From Solanum dulcamara (Eukaryota; Streptophyta; Magnoliopsida; Solanales; Solanaceae): 64,000 nt of DNA. The translations under genes and the position numbers were made by a program. The notes under the pieces were generated by a model, which was given only the letters and a program-made list of their open reading frames with translations, was not told where the DNA came from and did not search any database. Shown here piece by piece: positions 26,701 to 40,567 of the stretch (positions within the stretch are counted from its first letter, which is position 1; each line of letters begins with the position of its first letter). The stretch spans positions 44,498,935-44,562,934 of the forward strand of contig NC_077247.1 of the NCBI RefSeq assembly GCF_947179165.1, in the 5' to 3' direction.

Positions 26701-29700
26701 TCAGTTTGAACAGGGATTATAACTAGGCAATTGGTAATTTTTTGTTGCTGGGAAGTGACCCTTTTTGTACTGTCCAGCGCTTAGTGCTTGGCTGCTTTTA
26801 TTTATAAAACAAAATGTTTTGTTCACTTTTGAAAAAAATGCCTCCTCCCCCTTAAAAAGATAAAGAAGATACCTATAGTACGGGTGATGATTGATGTGTT
26901 AATGGATAATTGAGTAGCTTCGTGATTCTTCAAAATCAAGATTGTGTTGCTTGAAAAGTTAACTGAAGAATAAGAGTAGAATAAGGAAAATGATTAAAGC
27001 AGAGAATCCACCTTAGATTTTGCCTGTCAGAAAATTTTGGAGTTCTGGATTTTCGTAATTTTATTTTGGTGTTTTTTTGCTTACATGTCAAAAGTTTTCT
27101 TTGATTTTTAAAATTGTGCGCCCAGTCACACACTTCCACATAAAATCTGACAGAGGCAGTATGTGATGTCTCCAACTTTCTCAAAGCGTTTAAAAGTTGT
27201 AGGACCGAAGTCAAACGTTATTTAAAAAAGAACTGGCCCAGGAAGAATGTTGAACCAGTTATACATGCTGTCTCGAAAAATTTCAGGAATGACACTTTTG
27301 AAGATGCTTTTAAAAATTTTTCTGCTCTAAATGCTAGTTTGAAAATATTTGGTTGTTTAAAACATTATTATAATATCAGATGCTATACACCATGTTCATT
27401 ATGTTTCTTTACTATGGCTTAGGTTATGCAGTTGCTGAAGGTAGACCTATAAGGGAGCACCGTCTTCCTTGCTGTGGTGTGGGGATCGGCTGGTTCTTGT
27501 ATGCTCCTATTCTGGCACCCTTTTCTTGAGCCCTTGTTTTTAAATTTTCTTTATATATTGTGGTCAGGTTGATAAATATTTTGCTTTAAGCGAAAAATGT
27601 GATATGTGTAAGCATACTCAGGTTTTATTATTATTTTAGAGCTCTTTCATCGTCTTCAGAGTCTTAATTTATATTAAAATAAAGACTGGTAAGTTGGATG
27701 TTGGGGAAACAATGTGAAGATGCACAGGAATAAACTCAGTGATTTCAAAAAGCCTGATCTGATAGTTGCTACTGGATTTACCTCTTTCTGATGTTTCAGT
27801 GACCAGATTTTCATAAACTCAATTTATGACTGCTGTAAAGATTGACTAAGATTTCAATGTTGGCTTACTTTCAATTTTTTCTCCTTTGCTTGCCAGGTTC
27901 ATCTCTGGTTTCTTTCTTGGTACCATACCTTGGTACGTCGGAGCTTTTCTTCTTCTGTGTGTACGGATTGATTATAGAGAGAAGGCTGGCCTTATAGCAT
28001 GCACATTAGGGGTAATTTCTCTCTCTCTCTCTCTCTCTCTCTAATTACTATGCGGTAGATACTTTATATGCCTTGATTTCACCAGGCATGGCTATGTTAG
28101 CCTCAAACTTAATACTGGCTTAATGTCAGATGTATGCTATCATTTCTATCTACTGGTGTTATGGGTGATCCTAAAATTGGGATCCTTTCACATGTGCTAT
28201 AACTCTCCGTGATATTCTACAAAAGTTATTTAGTCTGACAAAGAGAAAAGGATGAATATGATCATGAAGATAAAAGGATATTAATAAGATTACCACTTAA
28301 CAAGAGATGAAACGGAAAAAGGAAAAAATGAACAAACTTAAGCAGTGTGTGGACCACTTATTTCCTTTGTTGGGTTAGAGTGGAAGTGGGAAGGTTAAAT
28401 GAGAAGTTTGAATGCTATATAACTTGTAGATTTAACTCTCGCAACTTGGGTGCATTAGACAAAATATGTTTCTAGTAAGTCCTCCCATTTTTGGGATGGA
28501 TAATGTGCAGTAGCAATAGTTTGTTAAGTGCTTTGTTTTTGGTTCAATTGTATGGTTGATGATATCCCTTTTGTCACACATTCTTGGGCATAATATGTTT
28601 TTCTAGGAGTCAAGTTGAGCAATATTGTTGGGGTACAATTACTCACTTTCATTGGGTACAGAGTAACAGAAAGACTTTCAGCACATAGCAAGTACCCTTG
28701 GAACTTATGGTTTTAATCATGTTTTGTAGCTTTTATGGATATAAAAGCATGTCATTAAGGTAAAATTTGATGTTTAAAGTTGAAGAGTTTGCAAATATAG
28801 AAAGGTATTAATTCGTTTTTGTACAAACTAAGAAAAATATTGTGCCATATAAATAGAATAGGATGAGTAATGAAATTTGGTTTGGGCAGCTATAAATTTT
28901 GAAAAGAATAAATGTTTTGTACTTCTAGAGTACGTGGATTTGATATTGAATAACTATATTTTGTCACACCCTGTGAGTGCTTAGGAATTTACTTCATTTC
29001 ACTTAGATATCCCTTTCCTATGGATATTTACCTTATTTAAGAACAGTCCTAAATGTATATTATAGCTTGGCTTTTCTATGACCATATATTAGAGGAACAT
29101 TAAAAGGATGGAACAATTAGACTAGGTTGAGAGATGGATTATATTTTGGTAATTAATTCTAAGACCAACCTCTTTTAGCTGCCCTTTTTTGGAGCAATTG
29201 CTTTTAGCCCCTTTTCATATGAGCATGTTTGATGTTCCCGTCTGCCAGATTAGCCCAATCATCTAATTGTCATTCCTATGAGGCTGCAATGAAGCATTTC
29301 TCACAAATTATTCAACAACAGCCTTTATTCTCGATAGAAAGTCCTAATATGACTCTTGCATTAGTTTTTACTTCTTTATATATTTGTGTTACTTTTCCTT
29401 CTGGTGTTGACTGATTCAGGAAAGCTGGGGCTTTAGGCCTTATGTTCATGTGTTCAATCTTATTCTGATTGTGGATTTGTATCCAAGTAGGGTGCAGTTT
29501 AATTCTTCCAAATTTGAATTGGTGCAACTTCTTAGCTGTCACATAAAAGCCTTCCATGTAAGCGAATAAGCCATCCTGCACCAATACTCTTGTGCACTAA
29601 TGTTGCTCTGCTTGTAATACATAAGTAATCTGTTGTAGTCTCAAGCATATTCTTTTTAGTAATGCTAAACGTGAGTTGTAATATGCTATGAAGGTGCTTT

Positions 29701-30014
29701 AAGCCTTTCTTTGATTGAGGTTGAGGGTAGATGGGGGGAGGAAACAAATAGAGGGAAGATAAGATCATGGATAGACAAATGTTTGTTGTTACCACCCAAG
29801 CAGTTGTAGCTATGCACTGATTAGCTTTCTGATTTCTGCAGTACCCAATAGAAGCACAGTATCCGCAGAGCACTCCATTACTTCACTATATCTTAATTTC
29901 TTTTGTCATAAGATGTCAGCCTCTAACTTTTGTTTTATTTGTTTGGTAAATCAGGCCATGCTTGCTTTGATTGCTGTGACTTTTGGTATGACAAAGGCAA
30001 CTCATTCCTGGTGA
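23777..30014 (+). CDS. '60S ribosomal protein L18a-like' membrane protein
   Basis: Four exons: 23777-23990, 27423-27498, 27897-28011 and 29955-30014, with all phases agreeing, giving 154 residues. The N-terminal ~70 residues are Pro/Tyr/Gly-rich (HPPPPPQSQPVFGFPQP). Then comes the conserved core YAVAEGRPIREHRLPCCGVG and two hydrophobic segments (about 90-118 and 135-150), ending TKATHSW. Plants annotate this family as 'L18a-like', but its membrane segments and lack of ribosomal motifs mean it is not a ribosomal protein; its function is not established to my knowledge. Intron 1 (3.4 kb) hosts a dead LINE, and intron 3 (1.9 kb) starts with a CT microsatellite. The true L18a gene follows 1.4 kb downstream on the same strand. 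Confidence 0.92.
24126..24175 (-). mobile_element. Fragment of RTE-type LINE/SINE 3' end
   Basis: 'aacaacaacaacaacatagg' followed by 'cagaccttaccttacctagg' matches the TTG-tailed 3' end (minus orientation) seen in full at 38224 onward. Only about 50 bp remain, inside intron 1 of the L18a-like gene. Confidence 0.55.
25090..26640 (+). mobile_element. Degenerate L1-type LINE in intron 1 of the L18a-like gene
   Basis: Sense-strand fragments in LINE order. They are a reverse-transcriptase stretch (GGKWIRMTQFFIS, FSVIMNGFPAVFF, LSIIVMKGLSKIV), the decayed catalytic motif VDDILIMCA near 25390, a zinc-binding C-terminal part (TPFKVACLTWV near 26260) and a final ERNQRCF-like motif near 26560. Many stops and frameshifts. 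Boundaries are approximate, and no tail or target duplication was found. It is old and carried as intron sequence. Confidence 0.7.
28019..28042. repeat. (CT)n microsatellite
   Basis: Twelve CT units directly after the exon 3 donor of the L18a-like gene. Confidence 0.9.
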
Positions 30015-30925
30015 GGCTATCCAGGCTGCAATCTGTAACTTGTTGTGGCGATCTCCATAAGAAAGGGGGGAAACAGAGAAAGGAAAGGGAAACTTTTGCA
30101 ATTGGTTTTTGTTTGTAAGATATCTCTTTTTCTCAAATTGCATAGCATATATTGACTTGGGTGGTTCTTATACTAAACAGGCACTTTCCTTTGTAATGTT
30201 TATGGTACTTCTTGGTTTTGCTCCAACAGTGATGTATATTTTTTGAAAACTTCCCAATAGAATTGCAGAACTAAATTGGAGATTCAGAGTGTAAAATTTG
30301 CTGCTCCATTGGGGGAACTTCATCATTTTTGAAGATTGTTGGAGATTTTGGCTTCTTTGGATACATGTATGCGTGAGAGTCCAGATGAACCATTTTGTTG
30401 GTTAAAAAATTCCATAAAGTCTTTTTAAAAAAAAAAACTAAATTTAATATATAAAATAGATTTAATATAAATTTATCCAATTCAATTAGATATTTTTTGT
30501 AAATTAAAAAGTTCTTATACTAATTTTCAATACGATTATTAATTCATATTGGAATATGTAACTCTTTTACAAAAAATTAAAAATCGATTTGGGTAGGTTC
30601 GATATGATTGGTTAGATGGTTTTTCTAAGTTTCTGCACGGACTGTCATATTTCGAAGTGGTATTTATTGTTTCTCTTTCAAATCTATATATTTAATGAAA
30701 ATTTGTGCGCTAAATTTAATTCGCTCGGGATAATCTTAGTTGTTATATCTGGACATAAGTTGTATAGTACCTAATTCACTAAACATAAAGTTAAAGAATT
30801 TTTATTTTTTTCTCCATAAATTCGGTAGAAATTAAGTTAGGCCTCTTGTGACATAACTTGTGGATTTTTAACTTATGCTAAATGTATTGGAATTAAGTTA
30901 TTCCTTTTATGGCATAATTTGTGGG
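30015..30925. other. 3' UTR of the L18a-like gene and AT-rich spacer
   Basis: The first few hundred bases are probably 3' UTR. The rest is AT-rich with no gene seen. Confidence 0.5.
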
Positions 30926-31104
30926 CAGGGGCGGAGCCACATAGTGGCTAGGGGATTCCTTCGGCGAAAAATTATACTATTTATATATTGTTAAAATAAT
31001 ATTTTTATGTATAAATAGTAGATGTCGAACCTCCTTCAGCTAGTTCGTGTGTCTACTTCTTCATATTTTGAACCCACTTATTGAAAATCCTGTCTCATCC
31101 ACTG
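30926..31104. mobile_element. hAT-type MITE
   Basis: Begins CAGGGGCGGAGCCAC. The right end (ATCCACTG) is a degraded inverted partner. An exact 8-bp direct repeat TTTGTGGG flanks it (30918-30925 and 31105-31112), the length typical of hAT elements. 179 bp, non-coding. It lies in the spacer between L18a-like and RPL18A. A related element is at 41396-41593. Confidence 0.8.
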
Positions 31105-31295
31105 TTTGTGGGTAAACAACATAAATTGTTATGTCTTTTGAGGCATAACTTGTGTTAGATTATGATATGAAAATATAAATCTATATCGAGTAAAATATTT
31201 TTTTTTGTTTTGGATATCAAGGATATTTTCAATCATTTTGTTTACTCATGTTTTTTCAGACCTAGCCTGATTCCAACAAACGTAATATTAAGACA

Positions 31296-31344
31296 TGGGC
31301 CGCCTCACCAAATATCTGTCTAGCCCAAATTAGGAGCTAGGGTT
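31296..31344 (+). promoter_or_regulatory. Site II and telo-box cluster of RPL18A
   Basis: TGGGCC (31296-31301), AGCCCA (31322-31327, a site II core on the other strand) and TAGGGTT (31338-31344, reverse telo-box half) lie 100-150 bp before the start codon. This combination is known from plant ribosomal-protein promoters, where TCP-type factors act on site II. Function here is inferred. Confidence 0.55.
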
Positions 31345-31441
31345 CTCTGTAAAGCCTCTTTTAACTTAAAAACTCTTTCTTCCTCCTCTTCACTCACTTC
31401 GACGGCATAAGCAGTGCAGAGGGAAAGAGAGCTTTGCCGAA

Positions 31442-34342
<2,901 letters not shown>

Positions 34343-34784
34343 CTTGTTTGGTCATATGTGCATTGAGAAGCAACTTCAGATTTATGCAATTTTGGTGGTT
34401 ATTAGAATATTTTTAATCATGGATTTCCATTTGCTTGTATTGTTGAAGTTCTAGCTAATATATATTTTTTAGCATTGGTGGTAGATCTGGAGTTGATTTT
34501 CGTTTGATTCATCTTGGTGATGTTGCAATTTGAGAAGAGGTCAGAGGTCTCACTGGGTATGCCAGAAATGCGTGAAGACAAATTGTGCTTGAAATATTTA
34601 AGACAGGAAGAAGGTTATAAATTTACAACAACATAACAAGCTAGACTGTAAGGAACTAGACATAACAAATTGGTTTCTATACATGAAGGAAATGAAGAAG
34701 AATAACTAGACATAAACAGAGAAAAGCTAGACTGTAAGAAACTAATTGTGTGAAAAAAACAAGATTTGTTTTTCCATCCCAGGA
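34343..34784. other. 3' UTR of RPL18A and short spacer
   Basis: The 3' UTR starts after the TAA at 34340. Near 34620-34745 there is an imperfect repeat of 'ctagactgtaag' and 'ctagacataac' words. No gene. Confidence 0.5.
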
Positions 34785-34937
34785 CTAGTGCTCAAAGAAA
34801 TCTTCAGTGTTGTGTATGTACCAAATTGGTGTTGGGCACAACCAGTATTTTTCACTATGATAGTGTTGCAAACACTGTACAGTTGTACTATCCAAATCGT
34901 GGACACCAATTTCATAAGGACCTTGTTGACTATGAAA

Positions 34938-35003
34938 GGTGTCGGTAACCATTAAACTATCTGTAAAATAGATATGATTCCCTTTATATCCACGAAGACA
35001 AGA
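34938..35003. repeat. Left copy of a 66-bp duplication flanking the insert
   Basis: Matches 35701-35766 with a single difference (actatCtg versus actatTtg). Both copies encode the same piece of the F-box gene C-terminal domain (YKGNHIYFTNSLMVTD on the minus strand). Confidence 0.95.
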
Positions 35004-35700
35004 TCCATTTCAAATCTAGCCGGAGATCTTCGAGCCTTGTTACGGACTAAAGTCCTAAAGAAAAGCGACCCCAGTCCCTCCCCAGCCCAGGTCAAAGGTC
35101 GATCACTATATCTTTGATTTTTCTTTATCTCTCCTTTGCTTGAGCCGTGCCATTGTTGGTTCAGAGGTAGTTTGAGTCTCAGCTTTTCATCCCTCAGACT
35201 TTTGGGTTAGATCGGCTAGAGTTTGACTATGGGGTAGAGGATTCAGTTCGGAATGTACATGAGATTATTAGTGCGTATGTAAGACTGACAGGCTTCGAAT
35301 GAGGCTTTGAAGAAAGAGATAGAGGTTCTCAAAAGAGGATCTTCAAGAGCAAAATCCGGAGAACAGTAAGCAAGAAGCACCTTCTTTCTCATCTCAAAGT
35401 GAACTTTCTCCCCTTTTACTAGTAGTTGAGTGCTCATTGTTGTTCATAACTTGACCGGATCCGAGCTTCCCAAGCTCTATGCTGTTGGGGCAGGCTCGAC
35501 GATCGGGAGAAGCAAAACGAAATCAGGATTTGGCCGAAAAAGAAGCAAGGCTATGGATTCCATGACCGATCACCATCGATAAAGAAGAATCTTTCTAGCG
35601 TCCCCTTTCTCCCACTCTTTTAAAGCTTTCAATAAAGCCTTCTTAGCTGTGGAAGTAGCAACCAGTCTGTTGGAAAGTTCCTGCATAAGTTGTCGGATCC
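35004..35700. other. Foreign insert in the F-box gene, probably organellar (mitochondrial-like) DNA
   Basis: 697 bp whose composition (near half GC, few long A/T runs) differs sharply from its surroundings. It has no LTR, terminal inverted repeat or poly(A) tail. Style and vocabulary (for example 'aaagcgaccccagtccctcc', 'gaagaagaatctttc' type words) resemble non-coding plant mitochondrial DNA, but I cannot name a source gene. A minus-strand frame (QLMQELSNRLV and onward, about 40 codons) crosses its right end. The mitochondrial origin is inference. Confidence 0.45.
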
Positions 35701-35766
35701 GGTGTCGGTAACCATTAAACTATTTGTAAAATAGATATGATTCCCTTTATATCCACGAAGACAAGA
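35701..35766. repeat. Right copy of the 66-bp duplication flanking the insert
   Basis: Partner of 34938-35003. It sits directly against the insert and in frame with the main part of the F-box gene. Confidence 0.95.
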
Positions 35767-36754
35767 AGGTGTTGAAACTGATGTATTTAGTCCCAAAAAC
35801 AGCACATTTTCACCCATGTTTTCCACCTTACACCACCTTCGACTGCTGGGTTCATACATATATAAGTTGAAGAATTTTGTTTTTTGACACTTACTTTCCC
35901 ATATAGAGATTGTCCAGAACAAATGTCGTTGAACCAGGAGCAGCCCAATTGAAGTTTTGACCAAGCAGCTTCGTTTATCCGGTTCCCATTCCCCTTGTTT
36001 TTGTGGTGGTGGTAGTGGTGGTTGTATAGTATCGACCAGTTTTGGAGAATCAGCAGACAAATCAAATACGTGCACATGACTTGTGAATGTCACAGCATAT
36101 AGTAAGTTTTGGTCATGAAATATAACATCATCATGGCTCTTCATACCTTTGTCAATGCATGTCCACCTATCTCCAAGTTTGCAGTAGGCCAAGTTACAAC
36201 AGTTACTACCATAAATGGCAGCAACCATACAATTAGGTTTGGTAGGAGCTGAAGATAAGACAAGTTTGTCTATATAGCATTTGTGCACAAAATCTGCATC
36301 CCTAAAGTAAATTTTCCTGTGGCCATCACTATCATAGGTTTCAAACTCATATTTGTCTGGTGGACAGTATTTTGTCACATCAGGAAAGTTATACCTCGGT
36401 GGAAGGGCAATTACAACCTTAGTAAATGGGTTATAGAGAGACATTGTAGGAGAGAAATCATTAGTACAAACTAACCAACCGACAACCGTGGGAACATCCT
36501 CCAAACTTGCTACCACCTAGGACCTCTGGAATAAACTCAAGGTTGTGAACCTTTTTTTCATGGAAACAAAGAAACTTTTCATGTATTTCATCACGAGGTA
36601 GTAGTAACCACGGAATTGAACGATGAATAGTTCGCAATACAGACCTCCATGAAGTACAAACACATCCGAACCTAACTTGATCAGTAAATGTAACAAGGCA
36701 ATTAGCTATTAACCTCAACAAACCCACTGGAATCTCCGACCAGCCCGACGCCAT

Positions 36755-37670
36755 CTGATATATCAATTGGGAATGAAATAATATAATTAGAGCAACAGTT
36801 GTATATCCAGGTTTAATTTGTACTGGTTTGCCCAAACAGCAATATGAAGGTTGGTTTTATAGGACTAATGCTTCTGATTTCTAGTTTACATAGGTTTTCT
36901 TTTCCTTACCTTATTCGGTAAATATTTCAACAATTTTATGGAACTTAATTTATTTGTCCTATTTTTTTAAAAAATATTTTTTATAACTCTTTAATTTCAA
37001 CATGTGACATGTTTAAGACTATAGAATTAAAGGATGCCACAAAATTCAAAAATCTTTTTTAATTTCTTAAAAATATCATATCAAATTAAAACAAGACAAA
37101 TAAATTAAATGAAATGATGTATATATTATCCTATTCTTTGTGTGTCTTTGTTCCTAATGCATTCAGGATTTCATTATTTTTACGTATTTGAATTATTTAA
37201 ACTTCCTCACGTCTCCTATTTTATACCCAATCCTAAACTACCCAAATCCCCCTCCTTCGTGATACTTAAAATTAAATACTTCATGATATTTTTTAGTGTT
37301 GATTATTATTATTTTTAATGTAAATTTTATTATCTACAAATAACACATCAAATTTTCATAATACTATATTTTTTTGAAATATTTTGACAAAATTTCTTAT
37401 AAATAAATTTGAACTAACTAACAACCAATTTTGATTAATTAAACTAAATTGAGTTGGTCAATGTATGATTTAATAATTAACCCAAATTTAAATGAATATA
37501 ATTTGGGAAAACTGCACAAAATAGATCAATTGTGAAACTATTTACTCAAATTGGACTCAATCCAAACTATTTACCCTCAATAGATTCATGACCCAAACTA
37601 TTTCCCTCTTATCCCACTTTCAGTCTTTTAATTTCGCGCATGACGTCATGCTGACATCAGCATCACTGCT
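36755..37670. other. Upstream flank of the F-box pseudogene, AT-rich
   Basis: No gene seen. Around 37510-37660 the text ('ctatttactcaaattggact', 'ctatttaccctcaatagatt', 'aactatttccctcttatccc') forms loose tandem phrases that lead into the palindrome cluster. Confidence 0.5.
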
Positions 37671-37674
37671 CCTC

Positions 37675-38033
37675 TTTGATACCATCAGAGTATATTATAC
37701 TTTGATGGTATCAAACAGTTTTTCTTGATATCATCATAGTATAATATACATTAATGGTATAAGCAGTTCCACTGAAACAATGTCTCTTCCTCCTTGATAC
37801 CATCAGAGTATATATATAATCTCATGGTATCAAACATATATTTACGTCATTGCCTCTTCTCTTGTTCCTCTTTGATACCATTAGAGTATATTATACTTTG
37901 ATGGTATCAAACAGTTTCTTCTTGATACCATCAAAGTATATTATACTCTGATGATATCAAGAAGAAAGAGACAGTGCTTTAGCGAAACTGTTTGATACCA
38001 TCATAGTATATTATATACTCTCATGGTATCAAA
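37675..38033. repeat. Cluster of six related ~40-bp palindromes
   Basis: Units at about 37675-37715, 37725-37762, 37794-37834, 37871-37911, 37921-37961 and 37991-38033. Each begins TTGATACCATCA (or one or two changes) and ends with its complement (TGATGGTATCAA-like), with a TATATTATA core, so each can form a near-perfect hairpin. The spacers are also partly inverted (ACAGTTTC..., GAAACTGT). The whole cluster lies between TTTCGCGCAT (left, about 37632) and ATGCGCGAG (right, about 38033). There is no coding capacity. Not a CRISPR: units are palindromic, irregularly spaced, and lack unique spacers. Confidence 0.85.
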
Positions 38034-38205
38034 TGCGCGAGATAATTAAAAATGAGAGATATGAAAGTAATGAAATATCCAATGATAAATAGTTTTTTTT
38101 TTAATATAACAATAATTATCTCATATAATTTTATGGGTTAATTCCCAAAGGGAAAAAGACATGAAAATTAACCAAAGGAAGAAACATATGGGTGAAATGA
38201 AAAGA

Positions 38206-38639
38206 GTAAAAGAATCTAAACACAACAACAACAACAATCCAGTGAAATCCCACATCGTGGGGTCTGGGGAGGGTAGAGTGTACGCAGACCTGACTCCTAC
38301 CAATGTAGGACGGTTGTTTCCGAAAGACCCTCGGCTCAATAAAAGCATAGAAAAAGGTCAGACAAGAATATTAGAATAAATAAGTAGATAAGTAGATGAC
38401 GAAAACGGTCCAAACAATAGTATAATCAAAGCACAAAAAACAGTAGATATTATTATTGGATAATAACATAAATACCATAAATAACATACATCAGAGTACA
38501 AGAAATCATAGTGCGTTAATACGCCTACGAATAAGGGAGAATAAAACCACTATGTACTAGCCTTCTACCCTAATTTGTGTCCTCCACACCCTCCTATCTA
38601 GGGTCATGTCCTCGGTAAGTCGTAAAAGAATCTAAACAC
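38206..38639 (-). mobile_element. Truncated RTE-type LINE 3' end with 18-bp target duplication
   Basis: The insert is 38224-38621, flanked by exact 18-bp direct repeats (GTAAAAGAATCTAAACAC at 38206-38223 and 38622-38639). On the minus strand it ends in a TTG-repeat tail and carries the same 3' UTR as the LINE at 21922 (phrases 'gtggggtctggggagggtag' and 'agaccctcggctcaa' on the plus strand). About 400 bp of LINE end, made by target-primed reverse transcription. Confidence 0.85.
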
Positions 38640-40024
38640 GTGGTTAGTAATTAGAGTATGAATTAAAAAAAAAAGGATTAAACTGAAAATAACATAACTT
38701 TGTGGACTAAAAACGTAGCACCAATTCACCATCACAAGTGAGCTGAACCCAATTCCAAAAGTTGCCGTACCTCACCTTCTCCGTCTCCCTACAGTGCCGC
38801 CGTTGCTGGGTTGTCTACCAAAGGTTCGTCCCACTACAGTACCGACGTCGCCGGTTCTTTCTCTTGTGCTCTTTTCTAGTTTCAGAATTTTTCAAATTGT
38901 TTCCTTTACTTGTTACTTTCTGATCATGCAATGCTGTAGTATACTGTAACATAAATCTAGTTTCCTCCATTTTTGCTCACTATTCCTCACTCTTTAGAAG
39001 CTCAAAAGCAAAGGTGAAGTCCCAATTTAGCTTTTGAGACCATTCTGAAATTGTTTCAGATTTTACCCTAGTTATTTGAAAGTTTTCCTAATCCCAGGTA
39101 AATATGGAGCCAAAATTAATCCTTTTTCCTCGTATTCTTCTTGATTATTCGGTGTTTCCTCTTTCTTATCTAGATTTACTCTTATATGCCTATGATTTTT
39201 GCATTATTGACTCTCCGAAAATGCTCGCAAGGAAAGCTGATTGAAATATGGGGCATTTGGTAAATTCAAAGTTGGGTTGATCTTCACATGTTGCTCAAAT
39301 CCGAGTGAGAAGGATGGATTTAAGTTTTATCTACTTAACATTGTAAATATAACTTGACTGGTTCCAAAAAGTTTTTCCACTCTCTTTTCTTAAGTTACCA
39401 ACTCATGCTGGGCATAGACACTTACCTGCAGTTGGCTTCTAAAAGCAATTTGATTATTTGAAAAATTCTTTCTTTGTCGGTGGAAAACTCTATTTCACCA
39501 TTCTACCTCCAATGGTTGGTTTAGCGAAGTTAGAAGAGTTTCAAATTGGTGTAAATACTCTTATTAGAGTGTTTTTTTGGGGGGTGGTTGTATTATCTTA
39601 TTAATGACGATGTTGCAACAGCCTGATTGCTGTATTCTCATATGAGCTGATAAAGTCTATCTCACAGGAATGAACTTGTGTAGTCTTCTATGTTTGCCTG
39701 TGATGTTTCAAGCCAATCTCTGCAACTTATTTGAGGGAAAGGTGACTGATACTGGTAGTTAAGGACACCACATCCAAATCCTTGTACCATTCTGTCTCTT
39801 GCGGTTCCCTACCCAGTACCTTTTGCACCTTAACAGTGTTTGTGAGGATTAGAAATCTTCTCCTGATGGATAAATTTCAGTATATGTGCTTGTGGCATAT
39901 GAAATTCTAAACATTTTCTTGAAATTCCATACTAGCATTGCTGTGACTGCATGGTTTCTCTGTAAGGCCTCATATTTCCCTTGATAAAGCCCACCGTGTT
40001 TTGTTTTGTGACAGGTCACTTAAA
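38640..40024 (+). other. Promoter, 5' UTR exon and 5' UTR intron of NRPE7
   Basis: No other gene is visible. The start codon at 40025 is 10 bp after a splice acceptor (TTTTGTGACAG at 40004-40014), so a non-coding first exon must lie upstream. The GC-richer stretch at about 38700-38880 ('gccgccgttgctgg', possible donor AAAG|GTTCGT) is the best candidate. The rest is probably intron. Confidence 0.55.
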
Positions 40025-40567
40025 ATGTATTTGAAATCTCAGTTGTCATGGAATGTGATAATCCCTGCTGAGAACCTTGATGTTGAAGGTTTAATGCTTC
40101 AGAAGGCAATTGTTATTCGCCTCATGGATGACTTTGCTTCCAAGAAGGCCTCAAAAAATCTCGGTTACTTTATGGCTCTCACTACATTGGAGAGGATTGG
40201 GGAAGGGAAAGTTCGAGAACACGCTGGTGATGTGCTTTTCCCTGTGGAATTCAGCTGCATTACCTTCAAGATATTCCGTGGAGAGATCTTGGAAGGGGTT
40301 GTTGACAAGATCTTGAAGCACGGTGTCTTTTTGAGATGTGGCCCCACTGACAAGGTATACCTCTCTCATCAGAAGATGGCGGATTATAAGTATGTGCCTG
40401 GAGAAAATCCTATCTTTATGAATGAGAAGATGTCAAGAATTGAGAAAGACACTGTGGTGCGTTTCATCGTGGTTGGAGCAAGGTATGTGGAGGCGGAGAA
40501 GGAATTCCAAGCAGTTGTGAGCTTGGAGGGTGATTACCTCGGACCCATCTCACAAAGTTCTGTTTAG
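40025..40567 (+). CDS. NRPE7: RNA polymerase V (IV/V) subunit 7
   Basis: A single coding exon of 180 residues, MYLKSQLSW to GPISQSSV. It has the RPB7 architecture: an N-terminal tip domain (to about residue 80) and a C-terminal S1-like OB fold (about 82-170). The sequence follows the plant NRPE7 paralogue and not RPB7 of Pol II: LSWNVIIPAENLDVEGLMLQ, LKHGVFLRCGP, YKYVPGENPIFMNEK. By family it forms the stalk with NRPE4 in Pol V, and in Pol IV for close paralogues, the polymerases of RNA-directed DNA methylation. Frame extension upstream of the Met is intron. Pol IV versus Pol V use cannot be told from one subunit. Confidence 0.9.
   Translation: MYLKSQLSWNVIIPAENLDVEGLMLQKAIVIRLMDDFASKKASKNLGYFMALTTLERIGEGKVREHAGDVLFPVEFSCITFKIFRGEILEGVVDKILKHGVFLRCGPTDKVYLSHQKMADYKYVPGENPIFMNEKMSRIEKDTVVRFIVVGARYVEAEKEFQAVVSLEGDYLGPISQSSV

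Larger units (their letters stand above)
34785..36754 (-). pseudogene. F-box/DUF295 (KIB-type) gene, doubly disrupted
   Basis: Read from 36754, MASGWSEIPVGLLRLIANCL and RFGCVCTSWRSVL form the N-terminal F-box, followed by the DUF295 region (SLYNPFTKVVIALPP, CYIDKLVLSSAPT, a long Lys/Pro loop, YMYEPSSRRWCKVENM). Two lesions are visible. (1) A 7-bp tandem duplication at about 36474-36488 shifts the frame in the conserved SHG-WLV motif. (2) At 35004-35700 a 697-bp foreign segment lies between two 66-bp copies of gene sequence. The true C terminus resumes left of the insert: VTDTFHSQQGPYEIGVHDLD, then a TAG stop at 34785-34787. The open frame 35629-36516 therefore has a false tail read from the insert. 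The intact family member would be an SCF adaptor; this copy is probably dead. Confidence 0.85.

Noticed and set aside
29229..29873. Short frames within intron 3 of the L18a-like gene
   Set aside because: Intronic, no family motifs, and the flanking exons splice in phase across them.
35243..35437. 64-codon frame in the foreign insert
   Set aside because: No similarity recognised; too short to call a gene, although it may help identify the source of the insert.
37675..38033. CRISPR-like array
   Set aside because: Units are palindromic and diverged, spacing is irregular, and the DNA is plant nuclear.
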